NCBI GenBank assembly: GCA_002377855.1
Contig: DFQQ01000042.1
Span: forward strand, 1-44,383
Source of the DNA: Acidovorax delafieldii
Lineage (GTDB): Bacteria > Pseudomonadota > Gammaproteobacteria > Burkholderiales > Burkholderiaceae_C
Length of the DNA stretch: 44,383 nt
Reading direction: 5' to 3'
Made by a program: the position numbers and the translations under genes. Of the stretch, positions 1-7,591 are shown one piece after another (position 1 is the stretch's first letter; each line of letters begins with the position of its first letter). The notes beneath the pieces are model-generated. The model was not told where the DNA came from, searched no databases, and worked only from the letters and a program-made list of their open reading frames with translations.

Positions 1-80
1 CGACAACAGGCCTGGGCCTGGGAGTGGGCGGCGAAGGCACTGCACGGGAGTACCTGCCGTCCAAAGAACAGGCAACCATG

Positions 81-110
81 AAAAAAGCACGCTGCACAGC
101 GTGCTTTTTT
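81..110 (+). terminator. Rho-independent terminator
   Basis: A perfect 12-bp stem (81-92 pairing with 99-110) with a 6-base loop begins with six A and ends with six T. It can terminate in either direction and separates whatever lies left of the window from the peroxiredoxin gene. Confidence 0.85.
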
Positions 111-175
111 ATTGGCGGCTACCTCTGACAAGGCGCCCGTTCGCTCCGCCGTCAAACCATCTTCAGATCATTTGG

Positions 176-214
176 TGATTAAGTAAAAGCCATATATTCG
201 TTTGGGTTTTAAAG
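176..214 (+). promoter_or_regulatory. Putative sulfur-regulon promoter/operator, copy 1
   Basis: This AT-rich 39-bp block lies 44 bp before the peroxiredoxin start. It matches the block at 1715-1753, ahead of the sulfate transporter operon, at 32 of 39 positions without gaps. The last 23 bp (192-214), beginning ATATATTC and ending GTTTTAAAG, differ at only two positions. Such conservation between two unrelated non-coding regions indicates a common regulator. CysB is the natural candidate because LsfA-type peroxiredoxins and sulfate uptake are both sulfate-starvation functions in related bacteria. That assignment is inference. Confidence 0.7.
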
Positions 215-258
215 ATCGCCTTTCAAAATCAAAGCTCCATCCAAACAAGGAGCTTTGC

Positions 259-900
259 ATGACGACGCTGCGGTTGGGCGATCTCGCCCCGGACTTCACC
301 CAGGAATCCACCGAAGGCGCCCTCCAATTTCACGCGTGGGCGGGCGACTCGTGGGTGGTGCTGTTTTCGCATCCTGCCGACTTCACCCCGGTGTGCACCA
401 CCGAACTGGGCAAGACTGCGGCGTTGGCGGGAGAGTTCTCCAGGCGCGGCGTCAAGCCCATCGCGGTGAGCGTGGACCCGGTCGATTCACACCACCAGTG
501 GGTGCACGACATCAACGACACGCAGGGCACCACGGTGAATTTCCCCATCCTGGCCGATGCGGACCGAAAGGTGGCCGGCCTGTACGGGATGATCCACCCC
601 AACGCGTCCACCACCGTGACGGTGCGCAGCGTGTTCATCATCGACCCGAAAAAGGTCATTCGCACCACGTTGACTTACCCCGCCAGCACGGGGCGCAATT
701 TCGATGAGATCTTGCGGGTGATCGACTCGCTGCAGCTCACCGACAGCCACAAGGTGGCAACCCCCGCCAATTGGCGCGACGGCGACGACGTGATCATCGT
801 GCCCAGCCTGCAAGACCCTGCGGAGATCGCGCAGCGCTTTCCGAAAGGGTTCACGGCGGTGCGGTCTTACCTGCGCATTACCCCTCAACCCAACAAATAA
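259..900 (+). CDS. 1-Cys peroxiredoxin (Prx6/LsfA family)
   Basis: This 213-residue cytoplasmic peroxidase reduces hydrogen peroxide and organic hydroperoxides through one peroxidatic cysteine. The thioredoxin fold carries HPADFTPVCTTE with Cys46 where Prx6 enzymes have theirs, and the C-terminal extension (about residues 160-213) is typical of the 1-Cys group. The ATG at 259 is chosen because AAGGAG lies 6 bases upstream and because homologues start near TTLRLGDLAPDF. An in-frame upstream start at 202 would lie inside the promoter block. The shared upstream element links it to the sulfate uptake operon, as expected for LsfA-like, sulfate-starvation-induced enzymes. The hydrolase gene 70 bp downstream may be co-transcribed. 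Confidence 0.93.
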   Translation: MTTLRLGDLAPDFTQESTEGALQFHAWAGDSWVVLFSHPADFTPVCTTELGKTAALAGEFSRRGVKPIAVSVDPVDSHHQWVHDINDTQGTTVNFPILADADRKVAGLYGMIHPNASTTVTVRSVFIIDPKKVIRTTLTYPASTGRNFDEILRVIDSLQLTDSHKVATPANWRDGDDVIIVPSLQDPAEIAQRFPKGFTAVRSYLRITPQPNK

Positions 901-907
901 ACGAAGG

Positions 908-960
908 ACCTCGCCCCCAGGCGCGCCTGCTTCGCAACGAGCTGGGCTGAAGGGCGAGGT
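908..960 (+). promoter_or_regulatory. Long inverted repeat covering the ribosome site of the next gene
   Basis: ACCTCGCCC (908-916) is the exact reverse complement of GGGCGAGGT (952-960). An inner CCAG/CTGG pair (917-920 with 942-945) and a 12-bp palindrome centred near 924 add to the structure. No T-run follows, so it is not an ordinary terminator. The right arm contains the only purine-rich ribosome site (GGGCGAGG) before the GTG at 971, so folding would hide it. A translational or processing role is inference. Confidence 0.45.
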
Positions 961-970
961 ATGGACTGCC

Positions 971-1552
971 GTGACTTCCACTTCCATCATCATCGTGCCA
1001 GGCTGGCGGGACTCGGGACCAGGTCATTGGCAAACCCTGTGGGCCGACCGCTTGCCCCAGGCCCGCCGCGTCGTACAGGACGACTGGATCACGCCCACCC
1101 GCGCTGCCTGGGTGGCGCAACTGGAGAAAACCGTCCTTGAGCAGCCGGGCCCGGTGGTTGTGGTAGCGCACAGCCTGGGGTGCATTGCCACGGCTCACAT
1201 GAAGCCGGAAGCCGCGGCCCGGGTGCAGGGCGCCTTGCTGGTGGCGCCTGCGGACCCGGAGCGTCGCGCCGTGCTGAGCGACTTTGCTCCGGTGCCGTAC
1301 GCTGCCCTGCCATACCGCAGCATTCTGGTTGCCAGCAGCAACGATCCGTACTGCCCCATTCGGCTCGCTGGTGCCTACGCGCGCGCGTGGGGCAGTGAGT
1401 TTGTGCGGATGCAGAACGCAGGCCACATCAATGTGGAGTCGGGTCATGGCGAGTGGCCTCTTGGGAATGCTCTATTGCAATCGCTCATCGATGTCGAAGC
1501 CATGCCCACATCGGCGATGGATAACGAGCCGCCCAGAATCATCGTGCGCTGA
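971..1552 (+). CDS. Alpha/beta hydrolase, RBBP9/YdeN family
   Basis: This 193-residue serine hydrolase is of the RBBP9/YdeN type (DUF1234-like). Near the N-terminus is PGWRDSGPGHWQ, the family's usual first motif. The nucleophile elbow is HSLGC with Ser68. SSNDPYC and GHINVESGHG near the C-terminus supply the probable Asp and His of the triad. There is no signal peptide, so it is cytoplasmic. The start is GTG, because the ATG ten bases upstream is out of frame. It follows the peroxiredoxin by 70 bp, across the inverted repeat at 908-960. Its substrate is unknown. Confidence 0.85.
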   Translation: MTSTSIIIVPGWRDSGPGHWQTLWADRLPQARRVVQDDWITPTRAAWVAQLEKTVLEQPGPVVVVAHSLGCIATAHMKPEAAARVQGALLVAPADPERRAVLSDFAPVPYAALPYRSILVASSNDPYCPIRLAGAYARAWGSEFVRMQNAGHINVESGHGEWPLGNALLQSLIDVEAMPTSAMDNEPPRIIVR

Positions 1553-1557
1553 AGAAA

Positions 1558-1613
1558 TGCTATTTAAGTGATAGCTGCTGGCGCTTTAGCCACGGGCGGT
1601 TAATCCCATTTTT
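1558..1613 (+). repeat. Dispersed palindromic repeat, copy A
   Basis: It has the geometry TAGC-N5-GCGC-N11-GCGG, one mismatch from the family core, and ends in an A/T tract. It starts six bases after the hydrolase stop codon. Eight more copies lie in this window. Confidence 0.75.
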
Positions 1614-1714
1614 ATGTGTCGCGCAGAAGCTGTTGCCTGCTGCGCTTCCATTGGGGCGTACCTTGCCACGTTGCGGCGGAATACTTCGGCTTGAACGTTC
1701 TTTATTCCAAAATC

Positions 1715-1753
1715 TGATTAATTAACAAGAATATATTCTTTTGAGTTTTAAAG
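1715..1753 (+). promoter_or_regulatory. Putative sulfur-regulon promoter/operator, copy 2
   Basis: This is the partner of the block at 176-214, with 32 of 39 positions identical in the same spacing. It begins TGATTAA, contains ATATATTC at 1731-1738 and ends GTTTTAAAG at 1753. It lies about 50 bp before the sulfate-binding protein gene, in an AT-rich pocket of an otherwise GC-rich sequence. It probably combines promoter elements with a CysB-type site. Which bases are operator and which are promoter cannot be told from two copies. Confidence 0.7.
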
Positions 1754-1767
1754 GACAGTTGGAGACA

Positions 1768-1806
1768 ATGCAACATCTTCAGCTTTTTGCGAGCGACGCG
1801 ACATGA
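1768..1806 (+). CDS. Possible 12-codon leader peptide of the sulfate operon
   Basis: An ATG preceded by GGAGA opens a 12-codon frame (MQHLQLFASDAT). Its TGA overlaps the ATG of the sulfate-binding protein gene as ATGA. The main start at 1803 has a weak ribosome site of its own, so the leader could deliver ribosomes by coupling. It contains no cysteine or run of rare codons, so classical attenuation is not suggested. It may be chance. Confidence 0.35.
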   Translation: MQHLQLFASDAT

Positions 1807-2807
1807 CTTCTTTGAAACTCAAGACCCTCCTGGCAGCTTTGGCCCTGTCTGTCAGCGGCGTGGCCAGCGCTCAAAACACGCTGCTGAACGTGTCCTACGA
1901 CGTGGCACGCGAGTTCTACAAGGACTACAACGCCGCCTTTGTAGCCCACTACAAAAAGACCACCGGTCAAGATGTGAAGATTGACCAGTCGCACGCAGGC
2001 TCCAGCGCCCAGGCGCGTGCCGTGAACGACGGGCTGGCCGCCGACGTGGTCACCATGAACACCACCACCGATGTGCAATTCCTCGCGGACAGCGGCGTGG
2101 TGGCCAAGGACTGGGCCAAGAAATTCCCGCACGACGCATCGCCCACCACCTCGACCATGCTGTTCCTGGTGCGCAACGGCAACCCCAAGGGCATCAAGGA
2201 TTGGGAAGACCTCATCAAGCCCGGCGTGCAAGTGATCGTGGTGAACCCCAAGACCGGCGGCAACGGCCGTTATGCCTACCTGGCCGCCTGGGGCGCCATC
2301 CGCGAAAAGGGCGGCACCGAGGCGCAGGCCGCCGAGTTTGTCGGCAAGCTCTACAAGAACGTGCCCGTGCTGGCCAAAGGCGGGCGCGATGCGACCGCCA
2401 CCTTCCTGCAGCGCAACCAGGGCGATGTGCTCATCACGTTCGAGTCCGAAGTGGTGTCGATCGATCGCGAGTTCGGTGCTGGCAAGGTCGATGCGATCTA
2501 CCCCTCGGTGAGCGTGGTGGCGGAGAACCCTGTGGCGGTGGTCGAGCGCACGGTGGCCAAGAAGGGCACGGCGCAGCTGGCCAAGGCCTACCTGGACTAC
2601 CTGTATTCGGACGAAGCCCAGGAGATTGCTGCCAAGCACGCCATCCGCCCCCGCTCGGAAGCAGTGCTCAAGAAGCACGCCGCCACGTTCAAGCCCCTGA
2701 AGCAGTTCACCGTGGCCAAGTACTTTGGTTCACTGACCGAGGCGCAGAAGGTGCACTTCAACGACGGCGGCCAGTTTGACAAGCTCTACACCCCTGGCGC
2801 CAAGTAA
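1803..2807 (+). CDS. sbp: Sulfate/thiosulfate ABC transporter, periplasmic binding protein
   Basis: This 334-residue periplasmic protein captures sulfate or thiosulfate and hands it to the CysTWA permease. Residues 1-23 are a Sec signal peptide ending near ASA-QN. Both family signatures are visible: KKTTGQDVKIDQSHAGS near residue 50 and NPKTGGNGRYAYLAAW near residue 150. The length agrees with Sbp (about 330) and CysP (about 338), and the sequence alone does not decide between them. It is the first gene of a four-gene operon with gaps of 24, -4 and 12 bases. Control is probably through the element at 1715-1753. Confidence 0.95.
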   Translation: MTSLKLKTLLAALALSVSGVASAQNTLLNVSYDVAREFYKDYNAAFVAHYKKTTGQDVKIDQSHAGSSAQARAVNDGLAADVVTMNTTTDVQFLADSGVVAKDWAKKFPHDASPTTSTMLFLVRNGNPKGIKDWEDLIKPGVQVIVVNPKTGGNGRYAYLAAWGAIREKGGTEAQAAEFVGKLYKNVPVLAKGGRDATATFLQRNQGDVLITFESEVVSIDREFGAGKVDAIYPSVSVVAENPVAVVERTVAKKGTAQLAKAYLDYLYSDEAQEIAAKHAIRPRSEAVLKKHAATFKPLKQFTVAKYFGSLTEAQKVHFNDGGQFDKLYTPGAK

Positions 2808-2831
2808 GCCCATCTCGCTGCGAATTCACCT

Positions 2832-3704
2832 ATGACCACTGCGACTGCTGCGGCCGCCGCAGCCCCGGCCGGACGGCGTACGCCCAAGCGCGTGCTGCCC
2901 GGCTTTGGGCTGTCGCTGGGCTACACCCTGTTTTACCTGAGCATCATCGTGCTGATCCCGCTGTCAGCACTGATCTTCAAGACCTTCACGCTCACCTGGG
3001 AGCAGTTCTGGGCGGCCATCAGCGCGCCGCGCGTGCTGGCGTCGTACCGGCTGACGTTCGGTGCCTCGTTCCTCGCGGCGCTGGTCAACCTGGTGTTTGG
3101 CCTGCTGATCGCCTGGGTGCTGGTGCGCTACAAGTTTCCGGGCAAGAAGCTCGTGGATGCGCTGGTCGACCTGCCCTTTGCGCTGCCCACTGCGGTAGCC
3201 GGCATCTCGCTCACCGCCTTGCTGGCGGGCAATGGCTGGATCGGCAGCATTCTGGAGCCCATGGGCATCCAGCTCGCGTTCAAGCCAGCCGGCATCGTGA
3301 TCGCGCTCATCTTCATCGGCCTGCCGTTTGTGGTGCGCACCGTGCAGCCTGTGCTGGAGGATGCGGAAAAGGAACTGGAAGAAGCGGCCACCTGCCTGGG
3401 GGCTACCCGGTTTCAGACCTTCACCAAGGTCATCCTGCCTTCCATCACCCCCGCGCTGCTCACCGGCTTTGCCATGGCGTTCGCGCGGGCGGTGGGTGAA
3501 TACGGCTCGGTCATCTTCATTGCCGGCAACATGCCCATGGTGTCCGAGATTACGCCGCTCATCATCATCGGCAAGCTGGAGCAGTATGACTACGCAGGCG
3601 CCACCGCCGTGGCTGTGGTGATGCTGGTCATCTCCTTCATCCTGCTGCTCATCATCAACGCACTGCAAGCCTGGCAGCGCCGCCACGCGGGAGCACCAGC
3701 ATGA
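2832..3704 (+). CDS. cysT: Sulfate ABC transporter permease CysT (CysU)
   Basis: This 290-residue inner-membrane subunit forms, with CysW, the channel of the sulfate importer. After an Ala-rich cytoplasmic N-terminus (about 25 residues) come six hydrophobic segments. The EAA loop that docks on the ATPase reads EEAATCLGATRFQTFTKVILP in the second half. FARAVGEYGSVIFIAGNMP near residue 220 is typical of CysT. It lies 24 bp behind the binding-protein gene, and its last four bases overlap cysW (ATGA), which indicates translational coupling. Confidence 0.95.
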   Translation: MTTATAAAAAAPAGRRTPKRVLPGFGLSLGYTLFYLSIIVLIPLSALIFKTFTLTWEQFWAAISAPRVLASYRLTFGASFLAALVNLVFGLLIAWVLVRYKFPGKKLVDALVDLPFALPTAVAGISLTALLAGNGWIGSILEPMGIQLAFKPAGIVIALIFIGLPFVVRTVQPVLEDAEKELEEAATCLGATRFQTFTKVILPSITPALLTGFAMAFARAVGEYGSVIFIAGNMPMVSEITPLIIIGKLEQYDYAGATAVAVVMLVISFILLLIINALQAWQRRHAGAPA

Positions 3705-4603
3705 GCGGCGCCAACTCCCGAACCATTCGCCGCGCACAAGCGGGAACGACCGAAGCGCCGTGGGTGCGCTGGACGCTGATCGGCATTGCGCTGGTCTTCA
3801 TGCTGCTGTTCTTGGTGCTGCCGCTGGCCGCCGTGTTTGCCGAAGCGCTGCGCAAAGGTTTCGGTGCCTATCTGGAAGGCCTGCGCGAGCCCGATGCCTG
3901 GTCGGCCATCAAGCTCACGCTCATCACCGCGCTGATTGCTGTGCCGCTGAACCTGGTGTTTGGCGTGGCAGCGGCCTGGTGCATTGCCAAGTACGAGTTC
4001 CGTGGCAAGGCGTTTCTGACCACGCTGGTGGACCTGCCGTTTTCGGTGTCGCCGGTGGTGGCGGGCCTGATCTATGTGCTGATGTTCGGCGCGCAGGGCT
4101 GGTTTGGCCCGTGGCTGCAGGCGCATGACATCAAGATCATCTTTGCCGTGCCGGGCATCGTGCTGGCCACGGTGTTCGTGACCTTTCCGTTCATCGCCCG
4201 CGAGCTGATCCCGCTTATGCAGGCGCAGGGCAACGACGAAGAGCAGGCCGCCATCGTGCTGGGTGCTACGGGCTGGCAGACCTTCTGGTACGTGACGCTG
4301 CCCAATATCAAGTGGGGCCTGCTGTACGGCGTGATCCTGTGCAATGCGCGGGCCATGGGCGAGTTTGGCGCGGTGTCGGTGGTGTCCGGCCATATCCGGG
4401 GGCAGACCAACACGATCCCGCTGCACGTTGAGATTCTGTACAACGAATACCAGTCGGTCGCTGCGTTTGCCGCAGCCTCGCTGCTGGCATTGCTGGCCCT
4501 TGTCACGCTGGTCATCAAGACCATCGCAGAACACCGCAACGAGCAGGCCCTGAAGGCCGCTGCCGAATTACCCCCCGAGCGCCCCGCGCCCGCTGGCGTT
4601 TGA
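3701..4603 (+). CDS. cysW: Sulfate ABC transporter permease CysW
   Basis: This 300-residue permease is the partner of CysT. It has about six membrane segments and an EAA loop (EEQAAIVLGATGWQTFWYVTLP). ARAMGEFGAVSVVSGHIRG is the CysW version of the conserved segment after the loop, and TNTIPLHVEILYNEY follows as in CysW proteins. The C-terminal tail after the last helix is charged and Pro/Ala-rich. The start overlaps the cysT stop by four bases, and cysA follows 12 bases after the stop. Confidence 0.95.
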   Translation: MSGANSRTIRRAQAGTTEAPWVRWTLIGIALVFMLLFLVLPLAAVFAEALRKGFGAYLEGLREPDAWSAIKLTLITALIAVPLNLVFGVAAAWCIAKYEFRGKAFLTTLVDLPFSVSPVVAGLIYVLMFGAQGWFGPWLQAHDIKIIFAVPGIVLATVFVTFPFIARELIPLMQAQGNDEEQAAIVLGATGWQTFWYVTLPNIKWGLLYGVILCNARAMGEFGAVSVVSGHIRGQTNTIPLHVEILYNEYQSVAAFAAASLLALLALVTLVIKTIAEHRNEQALKAAAELPPERPAPAGV

Positions 4604-4615
4604 AGGAAGAAGAAC

Positions 4616-5740
4616 ATGAGCATTGAAATCCGCAACGTCAGCAAGCAGTTTGGCGACTTCCACGCGCTGCGCGATGTCAGCCTCGATATCGCATCGGGCG
4701 AACTCATTGCATTGCTGGGCCCCTCGGGCTGTGGCAAGACCACGCTCTTGCGCATCATCGCGGGGCTGGAGACTGCCGATGTGGGCACCATCCATTTCAG
4801 CGGCGAGGACACGACCGACGTGCACGTGCGCGAGCGCAACGTGGGCTTCGTGTTCCAGCACTACGCGCTGTTCGGACACATGACAGTGTTTGAGAATGTG
4901 GCCTTCGGCCTGCGCGTCAAGCCCCGCGGCGAACGCCCCAGCGATGCACAGATCAAGCAGAAGGTGATGGACCTGCTCAAGCTGGTTCAGCTCGATTGGC
5001 TGGCAGAGCGCTACCCGTCGCAGCTCTCCGGCGGCCAGCGCCAGCGCATTGCCCTGGCCCGCGCCTTGGCGGTGGAGCCCAAGGTCCTGCTGCTGGACGA
5101 GCCCTTTGGCGCGCTGGACGCCAAGGTGCGCAAGGAACTGCGCCGTTGGCTGCGCCGCCTGCATGATGAATTGCACGTGACCAGCATCTTCGTGACCCAC
5201 GACCAGGAAGAGGCGCTGGAAGTGGCCGACCGCGTGGTGGTGATCAACCAGGGCCGCATTGAGCAAAGCGGCTCGCCCCAGCAAGTGTGGGACCAGCCCG
5301 CGAGTCCGTTCGTCTACGGCTTTCTGGGCGACGTGAACCTGTTCCACGGCCGCGCGCACGAAGGGTTGGTGCATCTCGAAGGCATGCAGATCGATTCGCC
5401 CGAACACGCCACCACGCAGGACACGAAGGCTTTTGCCTATGTGCGCCCGCACGACCTCGACGTGGAGCGCTATTCGCCCGGTGCCGGGCTGGATGCCCAA
5501 GGCCGCCCGCGCGGCATCGTCGCTCAACTGAGTCGCGCCATCGTGGTAGGCCCCATCGCGCGGCTGGAACTTATTCCGTCCCAAGACCACAAACCAGCGG
5601 ACAATGCGTCCCCAGACACTTTGATTGAAGCGCAGATCCCTGCGCAGCAGTTCAAGGAGCAGGGCTTTCAAGAGGGCGAAACGCTGGTGGTGACACCACG
5701 CCGCGCCCGCGTTTTTCTGGATCATGCTGCTGGAATCTGA
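4616..5740 (+). CDS. cysA: Sulfate ABC transporter ATP-binding protein CysA
   Basis: This 374-residue ATPase drives sulfate import on the cytoplasmic face. Walker A is GPSGCGKTT at residues 35-43, the signature is LSGGQRQR, Walker B is LLLDEPFGALD and the H-loop is VTHDQEEAL. After about residue 235 comes a TOBE-like regulatory domain with YVRPHDLDVERY, usual in CysA. GGAAGAAG precedes the ATG. It is the last gene of the sulfate operon. No cysD/N or sulfite reductase genes follow, so assimilation proper must be encoded elsewhere. Confidence 0.95.
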   Translation: MSIEIRNVSKQFGDFHALRDVSLDIASGELIALLGPSGCGKTTLLRIIAGLETADVGTIHFSGEDTTDVHVRERNVGFVFQHYALFGHMTVFENVAFGLRVKPRGERPSDAQIKQKVMDLLKLVQLDWLAERYPSQLSGGQRQRIALARALAVEPKVLLLDEPFGALDAKVRKELRRWLRRLHDELHVTSIFVTHDQEEALEVADRVVVINQGRIEQSGSPQQVWDQPASPFVYGFLGDVNLFHGRAHEGLVHLEGMQIDSPEHATTQDTKAFAYVRPHDLDVERYSPGAGLDAQGRPRGIVAQLSRAIVVGPIARLELIPSQDHKPADNASPDTLIEAQIPAQQFKEQGFQEGETLVVTPRRARVFLDHAAGI

Positions 5741-5764
5741 TTCCCCCTGAACCGCTGCGCGTCT

Positions 5765-5838
5765 TCCCCCTGGGGGAGATGCTCCCGGTGGACTGGCGGA
5801 GCCAGATCCACGGGCGCAGTGGCATGGGCCGCGCCCGT
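5765..5838. repeat. Intergenic inverted-repeat block between cysA and dsbB
   Basis: It contains TCCCCC-T-GGGGGA (5765-5777) and an 8-bp inverted repeat, ACGGGCGC (5810-5817) with GCGCCCGT (5831-5838). No T-run follows. The wording resembles a second intergenic repeat type I recall from Acidovorax-like genomes, but no other copy is in this window. It could act as transcript-end structure for the cys operon. Confidence 0.35.
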
Positions 5839-5883
5839 TTCGGAGGCGGCACTGTTTGCAATGGCAATTGAGTAGGGACAAGA

Positions 5884-6423
5884 ATGATGGTGTTGAACTG
5901 GATAGATCAGGCCCCACGCCGAGTGCTGGCTTTGATCAGCGTGGCCTGTGTGGCCATGCTGGCTTTTGGCATGTATCTGCAGCACGTGGCGGGGCTGGAG
6001 CCTTGCCCGATGTGCATCGTGCAGCGTTATGCTCTTATTTTTGTAGCTGTTTTCGCTGGTTTGGCCGGCGCCAGGGGCAAAAAGGGCTGGTGGATGACTT
6101 TTGCGGCACTGGCCCTGCTGTCGGCCGGCTTTGGCGCGTTTGTGGCGGCTCGGCAAAGCTGGCTCCAGTGGTATCCACCCGAGGTGGCCACGTGCGGGCG
6201 GGATTTGTACGGCATGATCGAGAACTACCCCATTGGCCGCGCCATCCCCATGATTTTCCGTGGCTCGGGCGACTGCACGGCCATTGACTGGACCTTCCTG
6301 GGCGGCTCCATTGCCAACTGGTCTTTCATCTGTTTTGTGGGCTTTGGCCTGGTCCTGCTTGCTTTGCTGGTGCGCGGACTCCAGGGCGGCCGCCGGGGCG
6401 GTGGCGGGTTTTCCGTGGCCTGA
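5884..6423 (+). CDS. dsbB: Disulfide bond formation protein B
   Basis: This 179-residue inner-membrane quinone reductase reoxidises periplasmic DsbA. Four hydrophobic helices are visible. The first periplasmic loop has CPMC (Cys41, Cys44), and the second pair is Cys104 and Cys131, matching E. coli DsbB positions 41/44 and 104/130. GTAGGGACA precedes the ATG, and a second ATG follows immediately. Codons for residues 49-60 are unusually T-rich for this genome and coincide with a copy of the dispersed repeat (6029-6084). The gene stands alone and ends at a clear terminator. Confidence 0.93.
   Translation: MMVLNWIDQAPRRVLALISVACVAMLAFGMYLQHVAGLEPCPMCIVQRYALIFVAVFAGLAGARGKKGWWMTFAALALLSAGFGAFVAARQSWLQWYPPEVATCGRDLYGMIENYPIGRAIPMIFRGSGDCTAIDWTFLGGSIANWSFICFVGFGLVLLALLVRGLQGGRRGGGGFSVA
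6029..6084 (+). repeat. Dispersed palindromic repeat, copy B, inside dsbB
   Basis: TAGC-N5-TCGC-N11-GCGC matches the family geometry with one substitution and ends in an A-rich tract. It encodes DsbB residues 49-67, part of the second helix, with T-ending codons unlike the rest of the gene. Because this helix exists in all DsbB proteins, chance resemblance or overwriting are both possible. Confidence 0.45.
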
Positions 6424-6447
6424 TTTTTCGGGCTTATGCCAAGTCAC

Positions 6448-6471
6448 AAGGCGCTCTCTGGAGCGCCTTTT
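6448..6471 (+). terminator. Rho-independent terminator of dsbB
   Basis: AAGGCGCTC (6448-6456) pairs with GAGCGCCTT (6461-6469) around a four-base loop and is followed by a T-rich run. It lies 25 bp after the dsbB stop codon. Confidence 0.85.
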
Positions 6472-6664
6472 GTTTTTGGGGTGATCACAGGTGTGCATCC
6501 CACCCAGACGGTTCTTGCGGCCGACCATGGCTGCGCGAGGCTGCAGGGTTCCTCTCCGCGTAGGGGGTCCCCAGCCGCCGTGTCCTACAATGGGCGCCCC
6601 GTCGAAAGAACCGTCATGGCCGCGCCCTGAAAGGCTTTCATTCTTGAAACCAAAAGTGGTGAAG

Positions 6665-7591
6665 ATGAACAAGCCTATCTTGAGCAAGCCATTCATTTCC
6701 CTGTGTCCCGAGATCACGCGGGCGGACGCCTTCAGGCTCATGGACTGGCTGGAAGACGAATCTGTCACCCGGTACCTGAGCGATTCGCGGCATGTTTCGC
6801 GGTTCATTGAACAGGTCATCGGCCGGGTCCAGCTGCCGATCCTGACCCATCTTTTCAACCAGGGCGGCCGCTTCTTCATGGCCTACGATCGGGACGATGT
6901 GCCTGTGGGGTTCGTGCGCCTCGTCAAGACCGGCGCCAACTGCGAAATGGTTCTGGTGATCGGCAACCGCGACAACTGGGGTCGCAAGCTGGGAGCCAGC
7001 ACCATCCGCGAGGGCATGAAGCTGGCATTCTTTGACATGCGGGCCGAAAAGCTCATCGCCAAGATCCACGCGGAAAATGGTCGCTCGCTCAAAGCGTTCC
7101 AGCATTGCGGCTTTTTGCGAGAGAGCCAGACACCCACGATGCAGTCCTTTGCCATGACCTCGGAGCGTTATCTAAAGCTCTTGCGGGAGGGCCCTGAGGA
7201 CGAAGCGTCCCACATCCACATTACCGAAATTGACAAGGCGCGCCTGAGGGCCTTGCTGGCGTTCGAGCGGGACACTGCCACGTTCGAGCTGGAGCATGAG
7301 ATCGAACGCGCCATCGTCGTCGATTCGCGGCAAGTGGCGCAAGACGTCGTCACCATGAACTCCAGGGCCGTGCTGCAATTGGACGATGAGGAGGTGCGAG
7401 TAGCCCTGGTCTACCCCGAGGACGCGGACGATGGGGCCGGGAGATTGTCAGTGTGCTCCGGCATCGGTACCGCCATCCTGGGCTACCGAGAGGGCGACGC
7501 CTTCGACTGGCGTGTCAGGGACCGGACGCGCCGCATCCGCATCGGCAAAGTGCTGTACCAGCCAGAGGCTGCGGGGGATTTTCACCTGTAG
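6665..7591 (+). CDS. Fusion: GNAT N-acetyltransferase plus Rnk/GreA-C-like domain
   Basis: This 308-residue protein has two domains. Residues 1 to about 170 are a GNAT acetyltransferase of the RimJ/RimL type, with GNRDNWGRKLGASTIREG as the acetyl-CoA loop region and ENGRSLKAFQHCGFLRE as the last strand and helix. Residues about 178-308 are a full Rnk-like regulator: HIHITEIDKARLRALL, then a GreA/GreB C-terminal fold ending in IGTAILGYREGDAFDW. Rnk proteins bind RNA polymerase through its secondary channel. The ATG at 6665 is preferred because upstream codons of the open frame are Pro/Arg-rich and unlike a GNAT N-terminus, but starts at 6590 or 6491 remain possible. It is a single gene before a convergent neighbour. 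Confidence 0.85.
   Translation: MNKPILSKPFISLCPEITRADAFRLMDWLEDESVTRYLSDSRHVSRFIEQVIGRVQLPILTHLFNQGGRFFMAYDRDDVPVGFVRLVKTGANCEMVLVIGNRDNWGRKLGASTIREGMKLAFFDMRAEKLIAKIHAENGRSLKAFQHCGFLRESQTPTMQSFAMTSERYLKLLREGPEDEASHIHITEIDKARLRALLAFERDTATFELEHEIERAIVVDSRQVAQDVVTMNSRAVLQLDDEEVRVALVYPEDADDGAGRLSVCSGIGTAILGYREGDAFDWRVRDRTRRIRIGKVLYQPEAAGDFHL

Noticed and set aside
1..128. Open frame from the left edge to a stop at 126-128, as the end of an upstream gene
   Set aside because: It would run through the perfect terminator at 81-110, and no family is recognisable in the 40 codons. Another frame stops at 81. I could not decide, so no gene is called.
4568..5917. Long antisense open frame across cysA
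   Set aside because: Shadow of cysA, with no recognisable motif. The sense gene has every ATPase motif.
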